NCBI GenBank assembly: GCA_905209075.1 | Contig: CAJLRL010000003.1 | Span: 62,001 to 126,000 of the forward strand | Direction: 5' to 3' | DNA: 64,000 bases | DNA from: an uncultured Lachnospiraceae bacterium | GTDB lineage: Bacteria > Bacillota > Clostridia > Lachnospirales > Lachnospiraceae | Shown: positions 1 to 7,758 of the stretch, piece after piece | Layout: each line of letters opens with the position of its first letter | Numbering within the stretch: position 1 is the first letter of the stretch | Position numbers and translations under genes: made by a program | The notes under the pieces: generated by a model | What the model was told of the DNA's origin: nothing | Seen by the model: only the letters and a program-made list of their open reading frames with translations | Databases searched by the model: none

Positions 1-2
1 TT

Positions 3-419
3 GAAGATGTTAAGGTTGCCCGTGCACAGGGGGATCTGAGCGAAAATTTTGAATATAAGGCTGCAAAACAATTTAAAAATCAAAATGAAAGCAGAATAAG
101 ATATCTTGAGAAAATGATAAAAACTGCTGTTGTGATTTCAGATGAGTCAAAAGATGACGAGGTTGGAATGTTTAATACAGTAGATGTATATTTTGAGGAC
201 GATGATGAGACTGAGACATATAAGATAGTTACTACAGTCAGAGGTAATTCGTTAAAGAATCTCATAAGCAAGGAGTCTCCTCTCGGTGCGGCAATATTTG
301 GACACAAGGTAGGGGACAGATGTGAAGTAAAAGTAAATGATGATTATTCGTATTTTGTAAAAATAATGAAGATAGAAAATACAGTGGATGATGGATCTGA
401 TGATCTGAGAAAATTTTAA
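3..419 (+). CDS. greA: GreA/GreB-type transcript cleavage factor, 5' end missing
   Basis: This is the last 138 residues of a Gre factor; the start lies before the window. Gre factors insert a coiled-coil into the secondary channel of RNA polymerase and stimulate cleavage of backtracked RNA. The visible N-terminal part holds the coiled-coil tip signature GDLSENFEYKAAK, which carries the acidic residues needed for cleavage. The C-terminal globular domain has the typical SPLGAAIFGHKVGD stretch. It reads in frame from base 3 to a TAA at 417-419. GreA is more likely than GreB, but the missing 5' end prevents a firm choice. Confidence 0.85.
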   Translation, partial: EDVKVARAQGDLSENFEYKAAKQFKNQNESRIRYLEKMIKTAVVISDESKDDEVGMFNTVDVYFEDDDETETYKIVTTVRGNSLKNLISKESPLGAAIFGHKVGDRCEVKVNDDYSYFVKIMKIENTVDDGSDDLRKF

Positions 420-486
420 AGTACTCCTTTTGCTGTGATGTTGAAATGGCAGAAGGTTTAATTACTAAAAGGAGGAAGTGATTAAT

Positions 487-1671
487 TTGATTACTGTAAA
501 AACATTGGGAAAATTTGCCGTTATCAATGGAGATAAGATGATAACAGAGGATGAGATACGTTCGCCACAGATTACAAAGATGTTTATATGTCTTGCAATG
601 CATAGGGATGATCCATATAGCAGAGAGGAACTTAAGGATGCTATGTGGGAAGAAGGAGATATTGATAATTCCTTTGGAGCCTTAAAAAATATGATATGTC
701 GTACAAGAAAAAAAATTTCTGACAAGGTAGATGTCCCGTTTATTTTACTGGAAAAAGGTAAATATGTCTGGAACAATGAACTTGAGGTAGAATTTGACTT
801 TGAAAGATTTGACGATTATATTCTTACAACGATAAATGAGAAAGATGAAGAAATAAAATATTTAAAGCTTGAGAGAGCGGTGGAGCTGTATAATGGTGAT
901 TTTATTCACGAGGTAAAGGACGGACACTGGGTAAAAGTGCTGCAAAACTATTATCATAAGATGTATGTCAGTACAGTAAAATCACTTGTCAGACATTACA
1001 AACAGGAGTCTGATTATGAAAAAATAGAATCTATATGCGACAAAGCTATTACTATAGAAAAGTATGATCAGCAGTTATATTGTGATCTTATAAGAGCAAA
1101 GATAAAGCTTGATAAATCGGTTGAGGCATTATATTTATTCAAGCGTGCAAAAAGAATAATGGAAAGGAAGATGGGAAAAGGCAATGCAATACTCATGAAT
1201 ATAGTAAATAGGGAAATTTGTGAGTTAACTAATGGAACGGATCTAAGCAATATAAGACTGATCCAGAATGAAATTGCCGAGGCAGAGACAGATGGAGTAT
1301 TTTTTTGCAGATATTCTTTATTTAAAGAAATATGTAATCTTGAACTTAGAAAAAGCAGGAGATCAGAGGAGAATCACAATCTTGCACTGCTTACAGTACA
1401 GCTTGAAAAAGATATTCCGGGAGATGTTAAAAAGGAGCGGTTTGAGAGAAGTATGTATGGTCTTGAGCATACAATACGCGAATGCTTAAGATCCGGAGAT
1501 GTTGCTGCAAAATATAGTGATACACAGTATATACTGCTTTTGTCACAATGTACAAAAGACGAAGCAATGGGTATTGTAAACAGGGTACTGGAAAGTTTTT
1601 ATGAAAGCTATAAATTCTTCTGGAGAATAAATGTAAAAATAGAGCTGGATGAGATAAATATGGATTTTTAA
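487..1671 (+). CDS. BTAD-domain transcriptional regulator with degenerate GGDEF-like C-terminus
   Basis: I place the start at TTG 487, because GGAGG at 471-475 is correctly spaced for it. The in-frame GTG at 478 almost touches that SD. The protein then begins MITVKTLGKFAV, as BTAD (SARP-like) regulators do. Residues about 1-95 resemble an OmpR-type winged helix and about 95-250 the all-helical BTAD/TPR region. The last ~110 residues resemble a GGDEF domain (IRECLRSGDVAAKYSDTQY), but GGDEF is replaced by SDTQY, so it should not make cyclic di-GMP and may only bind a ligand. It sits 10 bases before the signal peptidase/sortase genes and may control them; that is inference. Confidence 0.75.
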   Translation: MITVKTLGKFAVINGDKMITEDEIRSPQITKMFICLAMHRDDPYSREELKDAMWEEGDIDNSFGALKNMICRTRKKISDKVDVPFILLEKGKYVWNNELEVEFDFERFDDYILTTINEKDEEIKYLKLERAVELYNGDFIHEVKDGHWVKVLQNYYHKMYVSTVKSLVRHYKQESDYEKIESICDKAITIEKYDQQLYCDLIRAKIKLDKSVEALYLFKRAKRIMERKMGKGNAILMNIVNREICELTNGTDLSNIRLIQNEIAEAETDGVFFCRYSLFKEICNLELRKSRRSEENHNLALLTVQLEKDIPGDVKKERFERSMYGLEHTIRECLRSGDVAAKYSDTQYILLLSQCTKDEAMGIVNRVLESFYESYKFFWRINVKIELDEINMDF

Positions 1672-1681
1672 GAGGAATGTT

Positions 1682-2182
1682 ATGAAAAAGATTTATGATG
1701 GGATCATAACTGCGCTGCTTGTCATTATGATAATGCTTATTGCGGTTATGTTTGTCCCAAAAATATTTAAAATAAGTCCATATGTTGTCGTAAGTGAGAG
1801 TATGGAACCAACATATTCTAAGGGAGATCTCATTTATGTAAAGAATGATACATCAGACATAAAAAACGGCGATGTTATTACATTCTATACAGACAAGGAT
1901 ACAATAGTTACCCATAGGGTGACAGAAATAAACGTATCAGATCATACATACACGACAAAGGGAGATGCAAATCAGACGGATGACCCACGTCCGGTAAGTA
2001 TGGGCAATGTAATAGGCAGACCGGTATTTTCGGTTCCAAAGCTTGGGATACTGGCAGATGCCCTGTCTGGCAGGAGGGGAAAGATCATGTATGCCGGTAT
2101 TATAATAATTTTACTTTTATTACTATTTTTAGGAGATATGGTATTTCAAAAGGACAAAAGATTGGATGGCACTGAAAAATGA
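1682..2182 (+). CDS. Signal peptidase I, SipW/ER type (S26B)
   Basis: A 166-residue membrane peptidase that removes signal peptides at the outer face of the membrane. There is a TM segment at about 8-26 and a second near the C-terminus (about 138-155). The catalytic Ser is S40 in SESMEP. The general base is His78 in THRV, where the usual bacterial enzyme has Lys. KGDAN at 93-97 supplies the Asp. The Ser-His arrangement is that of Bacillus SipW and the eukaryotic SEC11 branch. SipW-type enzymes usually serve a few dedicated substrates such as TasA-like fibre proteins, but no such substrate is next to it. The SD is AGAGGAA. The gene overlaps the next one by ATGA. Confidence 0.85.
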   Translation: MKKIYDGIITALLVIMIMLIAVMFVPKIFKISPYVVVSESMEPTYSKGDLIYVKNDTSDIKNGDVITFYTDKDTIVTHRVTEINVSDHTYTTKGDANQTDDPRPVSMGNVIGRPVFSVPKLGILADALSGRRGKIMYAGIIIILLLLLFLGDMVFQKDKRLDGTEK

Positions 2183-3465
2183 AAATACTTGAGAAGATTT
2201 TAAAGATTATTGCAACTATATTATTTATAGTGGTTGTGCTGCTGACCGCTCCATTTATCGTATCAAAAGTAATGGGATACGAAATGTATGAAGTTGATTC
2301 AAAGAGTATGGCACCCAAAATTCCAGACAAAAGTGTCGTTTTTGTAAAGGAAACAGATGCATCTGAAATATATGATGATGATATAATAACTTTCTATGAG
2401 GACGAGAGTCACGATAATATTGCAACATACCGTGTAGTTGAAGTAAATGAGCAGGGACAGACTTTTATGACATGCGCAGATGCCAATAACGATAACGATG
2501 AAAATATCGTTGTTGTCCCATATGATAATCTTATAGGAAAAGTGGATTTTTCTGTGCCATACGGAACGCTGATCCTTAAGTTTATGAATGGCATGGCTGG
2601 AAAGATAGCTGCTGCGGCGGTTGCAGTTATAATAATAGGGTGTTTTGTGGCTTCAGCAATTATAAGGAAGCGGTATGCAGAACTTTTTGGAGATAACTGC
2701 AAAAAGAGCGGCTTTATATCAAATATAATTCTTCTTGTTGGAATTGCTATAATTATTTTTTCAGGTTATAACTTAATACGGATTTTTTCTGATTATAAAA
2801 CATCAAATGATGTATACAGCAAGCTTGAAGAAAAATACGTAAAAGCACCGGAGACAGTCAGCAAAGAAACTCCGTGGTATGAGATGACAGCTGTTGATTT
2901 TAAGAGCTTAAAAGAGCAAAATGAGGATGTTGCCGGCTGGATATACTTTGAAAATGAGGATATTAATTATCCAATAATGTATTCAGGTGATGACAATTAT
3001 TATCTTAGAAGAACTTTTGAAAGGGAAAATGCAACAGCTGGTTCGATCTTCCTCGAGGGAGAGAATAATCCGGACTTCAACGATCCGCATACAATAATAT
3101 ATGGTCATAATATGAGAAATCTTTCTATGTTTGGAAAACTTAAATATTATAACAGGGATGAGTCATATTATGAAACACACCAGTATTTTCAGATAATAAC
3201 AGATGGAATGGCATACAGATACAGGATTTTTGCCTATGCAACGGTTGATGATGACAGCAGTGTATATCAGGTTGGATTCAATGCGGATGATGATTTTGGA
3301 AATTTTGTCCAGAAGATGGTAGATAATTCGCAGCGGGATACAGGTATTGTTCCAACAAAAGATGATAAGGTCATAACACTTTCTACATGTTCGCCGAGTG
3401 GAGCTACATATAGATTTGTGGTACATGCAGTGCGTGTTGATGAGCATGCAGTGTCAGAATCGTAA
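2179..3465 (+). CDS. Fusion of inactive S26B signal-peptidase-like domain with class B sortase
   Basis: This 428-residue protein has two parts. Residues about 1-165 copy the upstream signal peptidase: TM at 8-28, SKSMAP with Ser43, a DAN motif and a second TM at 142-162. The catalytic His position is Tyr84 (TYRV instead of THRV), so peptidase activity is doubtful. After a third TM (about 180-200), residues about 230-428 form a sortase with His310 in YGHNM, Cys404 in LSTCSPSG and Arg412 in YRFVVHA, all intact. Class B is favoured by the domain layout and length. Sortases join surface proteins to the wall or to each other. It starts inside the stop of the SipW gene, so the two are co-translated. 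Confidence 0.8.
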   Translation: MKILEKILKIIATILFIVVVLLTAPFIVSKVMGYEMYEVDSKSMAPKIPDKSVVFVKETDASEIYDDDIITFYEDESHDNIATYRVVEVNEQGQTFMTCADANNDNDENIVVVPYDNLIGKVDFSVPYGTLILKFMNGMAGKIAAAAVAVIIIGCFVASAIIRKRYAELFGDNCKKSGFISNIILLVGIAIIIFSGYNLIRIFSDYKTSNDVYSKLEEKYVKAPETVSKETPWYEMTAVDFKSLKEQNEDVAGWIYFENEDINYPIMYSGDDNYYLRRTFERENATAGSIFLEGENNPDFNDPHTIIYGHNMRNLSMFGKLKYYNRDESYYETHQYFQIITDGMAYRYRIFAYATVDDDSSVYQVGFNADDDFGNFVQKMVDNSQRDTGIVPTKDDKVITLSTCSPSGATYRFVVHAVRVDEHAVSES

Positions 3466-3504
3466 ACCGGTTCCTAAAGTATGTAATTTGCAGGAGAATA
3501 TATA

Positions 3505-3957
3505 ATGAACAAAGAAGAACATCTGAATAGAAAAATTAAGGAACTTATTAAAGAAACAAAGGAAAATAAATTGAAATGGCGCATTGTAGTACAGACAACA
3601 GAATACAATGACAGTGAGACAAAGCCTGTTGTTGAGCAGGATGGTAAAGAATGGTTAGTTGATGAATGTTATGTCTGCTATGAATGCAAATACAAAAATG
3701 AAGATTTTTTGATGATCACCTATGAAATGATACACACATCAGGTGAGGAAATCCAGACTACAAATCTTATTTTCCTTCCGCCACTTGGAATAAGATACTT
3801 TGACATAAGTGTACTTATGCCATATTCTGTGGAGACATCAAATATCCTTGTGTATGATGTCCACACTTTATGGGAACTGCTTTTAAGATTAAAAAAGAGT
3901 GGCAGTGAAAACATAGAACTTGTTGCGGATGCAAGAGCACTTACAATAGAAGAGTAA
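3505..3957 (+). CDS. Conserved-looking protein of unknown function, 150 residues
   Basis: I do not recognise the family. The protein is soluble, acidic at its C-terminus, and has no signal peptide or TM segment. It begins with a charged helix (about 1-25), followed by a mixed part rich in Val, Tyr and Cys (VDECYVCYECKY around 50-60). The SD GGAGAA precedes the ATG well. It is 39 bases after the sortase fusion and ends at a strong terminator, so it is probably the last gene of the operon. A cytoplasmic role is inferred only from the missing export signals. Confidence 0.6.
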   Translation: MNKEEHLNRKIKELIKETKENKLKWRIVVQTTEYNDSETKPVVEQDGKEWLVDECYVCYECKYKNEDFLMITYEMIHTSGEEIQTTNLIFLPPLGIRYFDISVLMPYSVETSNILVYDVHTLWELLLRLKKSGSENIELVADARALTIEE

Positions 3958-3975
3958 AATAATATGTAATACAAT

Positions 3976-4009
3976 AAAGGGCATGTGAAAAGTATTTCAC
4001 ATGCCCTTT
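3976..4009 (+). terminator. Rho-independent terminator after the sortase operon
   Basis: A perfect 15-bp inverted repeat (3976-3990 with 3995-4009), loop AGTA, with AAAGGG at the 5' foot and CCCTTT at the 3' foot. It lies 18 bases after the stop of the 150-residue protein. The A/T-ended stem would work in either direction, but no gene converges on it. Confidence 0.85.
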
Positions 4010-4079
4010 ATCGTATGCTCCTCAAGAAAAATGAAGTTCAAAAACAGACGGATAAAATTAGGTAAATATGCACAAAAAA

Positions 4080-4173
4080 GGAAACTAAAGTTTGTGAAAC
4101 TGATTTCTTGCAATTAGTTTCCAATATGATATCATATTATTAAGAAACGATAATTAGAAAATAGGTTTCCAAT
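4080..4173 (+). promoter_or_regulatory. Candidate TetR-family operator region
   Basis: The 94 bases before the TetR gene repeat the half-site GGAAACT/AGTTTCC: GGAAACT at 4080, GAAACT at 4096, AGTTTCC at 4116 and GGTTTCC at 4164. Two copies extend to a shared GTTTCCAAT (4117-4125 and 4165-4173). Arrays like this next to a TetR gene usually mean autoregulation; that step is inference. No clear -35/-10 pair could be fixed here. Confidence 0.45.
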
Positions 4174-4197
4174 CATAAGAGAAAGGAAGTAATTTAT

Positions 4198-4761
4198 ATG
4201 GATAATAAAGAACGTATTTTAGAAGCAACAATGAAAGTGTTTAATAAAAAGGGACTTAAATTTACAATGGATGACATAGCAGAAGAATTGTCAATGAGTA
4301 AAAAAACAATATACACTGTATTTGACAATAAAGAAGCGATGTTTTTCTGCATGGTTGATTACTGTTTTGACAAAATCAAGGAACAGAAGAATAAAGTTCT
4401 CTCTGATGATACACTTACTACGGTAGATAAATTAAGGGGGGTGCTTAAGGTACTACCGGAATGTTACAGGGATATAGACCTTAGTAATCTATACCAACTG
4501 AAGGACAAATACCCTGCAACGTATCTGAAAGTAGAGGAACAGCTTGAAAGTGGATGGGAGGGTGTGATCAGGCTCATGGAACAGGGCATGCGTGAAAATG
4601 TTATACGTCCGATAAATCCACACATAGTAAAAACGATGATGGAGGCAACAATTGAGCAGTTCTTCCAGAGAGATGTTCTTGTAATAAACGGAATATCATA
4701 TAATGAGGCTTTAGAAGAGGTTGTGGATATTTTAGTAGATGGGATTTTAGTAAATGATTAA
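4198..4761 (+). CDS. TetR/AcrR-family transcriptional regulator
   Basis: This 187-residue regulator has the TetR N-terminal DNA-binding domain. Residues about 3-48 include a helix-turn-helix with the typical TMDDIAEELSMSKKTIYTVF. The rest is an all-helical ligand-binding domain unlike others I can name. The SD is AGAAAGGAAG. It sits on the same strand before the glycosyltransferase, GPH symporter and alpha-galactosidase genes. GAAACT/AGTTTC repeats in front of it are likely its own operators. The ligand is unknown; the neighbours make a sugar or envelope signal possible, without proof. Confidence 0.85.
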   Translation: MDNKERILEATMKVFNKKGLKFTMDDIAEELSMSKKTIYTVFDNKEAMFFCMVDYCFDKIKEQKNKVLSDDTLTTVDKLRGVLKVLPECYRDIDLSNLYQLKDKYPATYLKVEEQLESGWEGVIRLMEQGMRENVIRPINPHIVKTMMEATIEQFFQRDVLVINGISYNEALEEVVDILVDGILVND

Positions 4762-4790
4762 TACTTCACGTATGCAGAATGTTGACGATA

Positions 4791-4818
4791 CCTTGCCACA
4801 ATAGAATGTGGGAAGTTT
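4791..4818 (+). repeat. 28-bp hairpin repeat, copy 1
   Basis: Starts CCTTGCCACA and ends GTGGGAAGTTT. The arms CTTGCCACA and TGTGGGAAG pair with one mismatch around the loop ATAGAA. A copy identical at 26 of 28 bases lies at 18418-18445. The 3' half (GTGGGAAGTTT) recurs in the hairpin at 10106-10135. It lies between the TetR gene and the glycosyltransferase gene. Confidence 0.7.
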
Positions 4819-4857
4819 GATCATATAAGTATAAATAAGAGAACAGCAGGTGTAATA

Positions 4858-6360
4858 ATGAAAGACAGATCAGAAGTAATATTTGGAAACAGGATAAATA
4901 GTAAAGCCTATAAAAAGGCATTAAGATCAAAGAAAAAGTATTATAAAAAATTTGGAGATGACAGTAATGCTGATTATGCAGCTGTGATCCAGAAGAATGT
5001 ATATATCGGAGATGCACTCGGAGTTAATAATGTATTGATAGGTGATCTGAAACAGAATGCGCATTTTAATGAAGCTGACAAGGATTTTCTTGAATTTGAC
5101 AGGCAAAAAGGCATAATAGTCGGCAATATAAGAATGGGATTTGGACACTACAGAATTTCAATGGCTATGGCGTCAGCTGCAAAGGCAATGGGATACATAC
5201 CATACTGGATGGATTTAAATTCATATGGACAGACAACGTGTACAAAGGTTATAGGAGCGCAGAATGATCTGTATTCTCTGGGATCGAGAATGTCAAAAAA
5301 TCCGGTATTTAATAAGCTTGTGTGGGAACCAATGAATTATGAGGGGTTCAGGGCACTCTCATACAACAGTAGTGATCAGAAAAATGCAGAGATCATGGCA
5401 GCGGTATATAAGAATATTCCAAAGGATATACCGGTGATCGGTACTCATGTATGGCCTGCCCAGGCTGCGATCCATGCAGGAATGAAATATGTAGTAAATG
5501 CGATACCGGATAACTGGCCAATGGCACTTCACCTTTCAGAAGGCAGTGTGCATACGATACAATGCCACAATTCGTATATGGGATACCGGATTTTAAACGG
5601 AATGGATAAAAAGAATGTCTGCAAAGCAATGCCGGCTTCAGATCTTGTCTATACGGGGCATTATATAGATCATGAGCTTGTAAGTAATATAGAAGCTGAC
5701 TGTAAGGCAAGAATCGATAGAAAGAAAAATAAAAGGCCTATGAGATTCCTGCTTACTATAGGAGGCGCAGGCGCACAGAAAGAGATTTTTGCAGCCATAA
5801 TTAAATTCCTGATGCCATATATAAAAGAAAATAAGGCGGTGTTATATATCAATGTCGGGGATTATAAGAATGTGTGGGATTCTCTTGTTGAGCAGATTCC
5901 ACAGATGAAAAAATATTCGACAAAGCATTTCGATGACTGGGATGAAACATATGAATTTGCAGGTAAAGCATTATGTAACGATTGTGAGATAAATGGAATA
6001 CATGGTTTCTGGCATAGTAACATATTTGAAGCAGTCTACTGCACAAATCTTCTTATGAGAAGCTGTGATGTGCTTGTTACAAAACCAAGTGAGCTGGCAT
6101 TTTACCCTGTTCCAAAATTATTTATAAAAAGAGTTGGAAAACATGAGATGTGGGGAGCCATACATTCTGCGGAGGCAGGAGACGGTACACTTGAATGCAG
6201 GGATATACCACATACACTCCAGATGATGGATCTTTTCCTCAATGATGATATTTTACTATATGATATGTGTAAAAACATCATGGACAATAAAAGGATTGGA
6301 TTATATGATGGAGCCTACAAAGTAGTTGAGCTTGCTATGGACTTAAAAAGTAAAAATTAA
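4858..6360 (+). CDS. Putative GT-B-fold glycosyltransferase-like protein
   Basis: A 500-residue protein without signal peptide or clear TM segments. Residues about 89-112 (GNIRMGFGHYRISMAMASA) recall the glycine/histidine loop of MGDG synthase and MurG-type GT-B enzymes. A second glycine-rich loop, TIGGAGAQKEIF, comes later, where the C-terminal Rossmann domain would begin. Near the end, CDVLVTKPSELAFYPVPKLFI fits the nucleotide-sugar site of such enzymes. Substrate and acceptor are unknown. The SD CAGGTG precedes the ATG. The GPH symporter gene follows after 15 bases, so the two are co-transcribed. The GT-B call rests on motif resemblance only. Confidence 0.5.
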   Translation: MKDRSEVIFGNRINSKAYKKALRSKKKYYKKFGDDSNADYAAVIQKNVYIGDALGVNNVLIGDLKQNAHFNEADKDFLEFDRQKGIIVGNIRMGFGHYRISMAMASAAKAMGYIPYWMDLNSYGQTTCTKVIGAQNDLYSLGSRMSKNPVFNKLVWEPMNYEGFRALSYNSSDQKNAEIMAAVYKNIPKDIPVIGTHVWPAQAAIHAGMKYVVNAIPDNWPMALHLSEGSVHTIQCHNSYMGYRILNGMDKKNVCKAMPASDLVYTGHYIDHELVSNIEADCKARIDRKKNKRPMRFLLTIGGAGAQKEIFAAIIKFLMPYIKENKAVLYINVGDYKNVWDSLVEQIPQMKKYSTKHFDDWDETYEFAGKALCNDCEINGIHGFWHSNIFEAVYCTNLLMRSCDVLVTKPSELAFYPVPKLFIKRVGKHEMWGAIHSAEAGDGTLECRDIPHTLQMMDLFLNDDILLYDMCKNIMDNKRIGLYDGAYKVVELAMDLKSKN

Positions 6361-6375
6361 ATGGAGGATTAATAA

Positions 6376-7740
6376 ATGAGATTAAAGGCAGGACAAAAGG
6401 CTGCATTTGGATTTGGAGCTTTTGGAAAAGATATAGTGTATATGCTGATATCTTCTTATTTACTATATTATTATAATGTTGTGCTTGGAATGAGCAGCGT
6501 TTTTATAGGTACTGTAATGATGGTGGCAAGAGTGTTTGATGCATTCAATGATCCAATAATGGGAATTATTGTCGCAAAGACGAAAACAAGATGGGGACGC
6601 TTCAGACCATGGATATTTGCAGGAACAGTTCTAAATGCAGTTACAATTTATGCGTTATATGCAACGCCACAGTCTATGGATGATTCTGCACAGAGAATCT
6701 GGCTTGTGATATTTTACTTTGCATGGGGAATTACATACACATTGTTGGATATACCATTCTGGTCTATGATACCGGCGATAACCGAACCCGGAAATGACAG
6801 GGAGGCACTTACATCTTTGGCAAGAACTTGTGCCGGAATAGGTGATGCGATTCCAACAGTACTTACAATGGTTATAGTTCCGGTATTAAGTGCAAGCAAT
6901 GTTGTTTCAGATTATCGTATAGGATTTAAATGGTGGGCACTTATTGTCGCAGTTGTATTTGTTATATCAGAGACAGTGTGCGTTGTTTCTGTGCCTGAAA
7001 AACCGATAGAGCACAGTGAGAAAACTACAAAGGTTACAGAAATGTTTAAATCTCTTTTCAGGAATGATCAGGCAATGACCGTTGTTATGGCTGTAATCCT
7101 TGTGTATACGTCTATAAATATCTGTGGAAATCTTGTGCTTTATTTCTTCCAGTTTGACGTTGGAAATGAGGGCGCATATTCTATATTTGCGGCAGTAGCA
7201 TTTGCAGCACAGGTGCTTGTTATGATGATCGTACCTGCATTGCGCAGAAAATACACAAAAAATCAATTATTTATATTTGGATTTATTATTCAGATCGTGG
7301 GATTTCTGCTTATACTTGTTATGGCTTATACAAATCTTTATTCACCAAAGACATGGTTTATTTTATGCATACCGGGGATAATGATTTATCTTGGATATGG
7401 AATGCTAAATGTTATCATGACAATATTTTTATCTGATTCTGTTGACTATGGAGAAGTGAAAAACGCAACAAGAGATGAATCAGTTATTTTTTCAATGCAG
7501 ACATTTACAGTAAAGCTTGCATCAGGACTTGCAGTATTTCTTGCAGGACTGGTTGTTGACTGGATAAATCTGGATACGACCGTAAAGGTACAAAGTGCTA
7601 AAACGCTTACAGGGCTTCGGTTATGGATGACAGTACCTGCGATAATACTTCTTGTTATAGGAATATTTGTATACAAAAGCAGATATAAACTGGATGATAA
7701 AAAGATGGAAGAGATCAAAAAACAGCTTGATCAAAAATAA
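6376..7740 (+). CDS. GPH-family sugar:cation symporter (MelB-like)
   Basis: A 454-residue membrane transporter with about 12 hydrophobic segments, of the glycoside-pentoside-hexuronide family within MFS. Family marks are the N-terminal GAFGKDIVYMLISSYLLYYY and the DAFNDPIMG segment with KTKTRWGRFRPW, the cation and sugar site region of MelB. The GH36 alpha-galactosidase gene follows after 18 bases, so alpha-galactosides such as melibiose or raffinose are the likely cargo, taken up with Na+ or H+. SD GGAGGATT. The end is cytoplasmic and charged (KKMEEIKKQLDQK). Confidence 0.85.
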   Translation: MRLKAGQKAAFGFGAFGKDIVYMLISSYLLYYYNVVLGMSSVFIGTVMMVARVFDAFNDPIMGIIVAKTKTRWGRFRPWIFAGTVLNAVTIYALYATPQSMDDSAQRIWLVIFYFAWGITYTLLDIPFWSMIPAITEPGNDREALTSLARTCAGIGDAIPTVLTMVIVPVLSASNVVSDYRIGFKWWALIVAVVFVISETVCVVSVPEKPIEHSEKTTKVTEMFKSLFRNDQAMTVVMAVILVYTSINICGNLVLYFFQFDVGNEGAYSIFAAVAFAAQVLVMMIVPALRRKYTKNQLFIFGFIIQIVGFLLILVMAYTNLYSPKTWFILCIPGIMIYLGYGMLNVIMTIFLSDSVDYGEVKNATRDESVIFSMQTFTVKLASGLAVFLAGLVVDWINLDTTVKVQSAKTLTGLRLWMTVPAIILLVIGIFVYKSRYKLDDKKMEEIKKQLDQK

Positions 7741-7758
7741 TTCAAAGGGGGATTTTAT

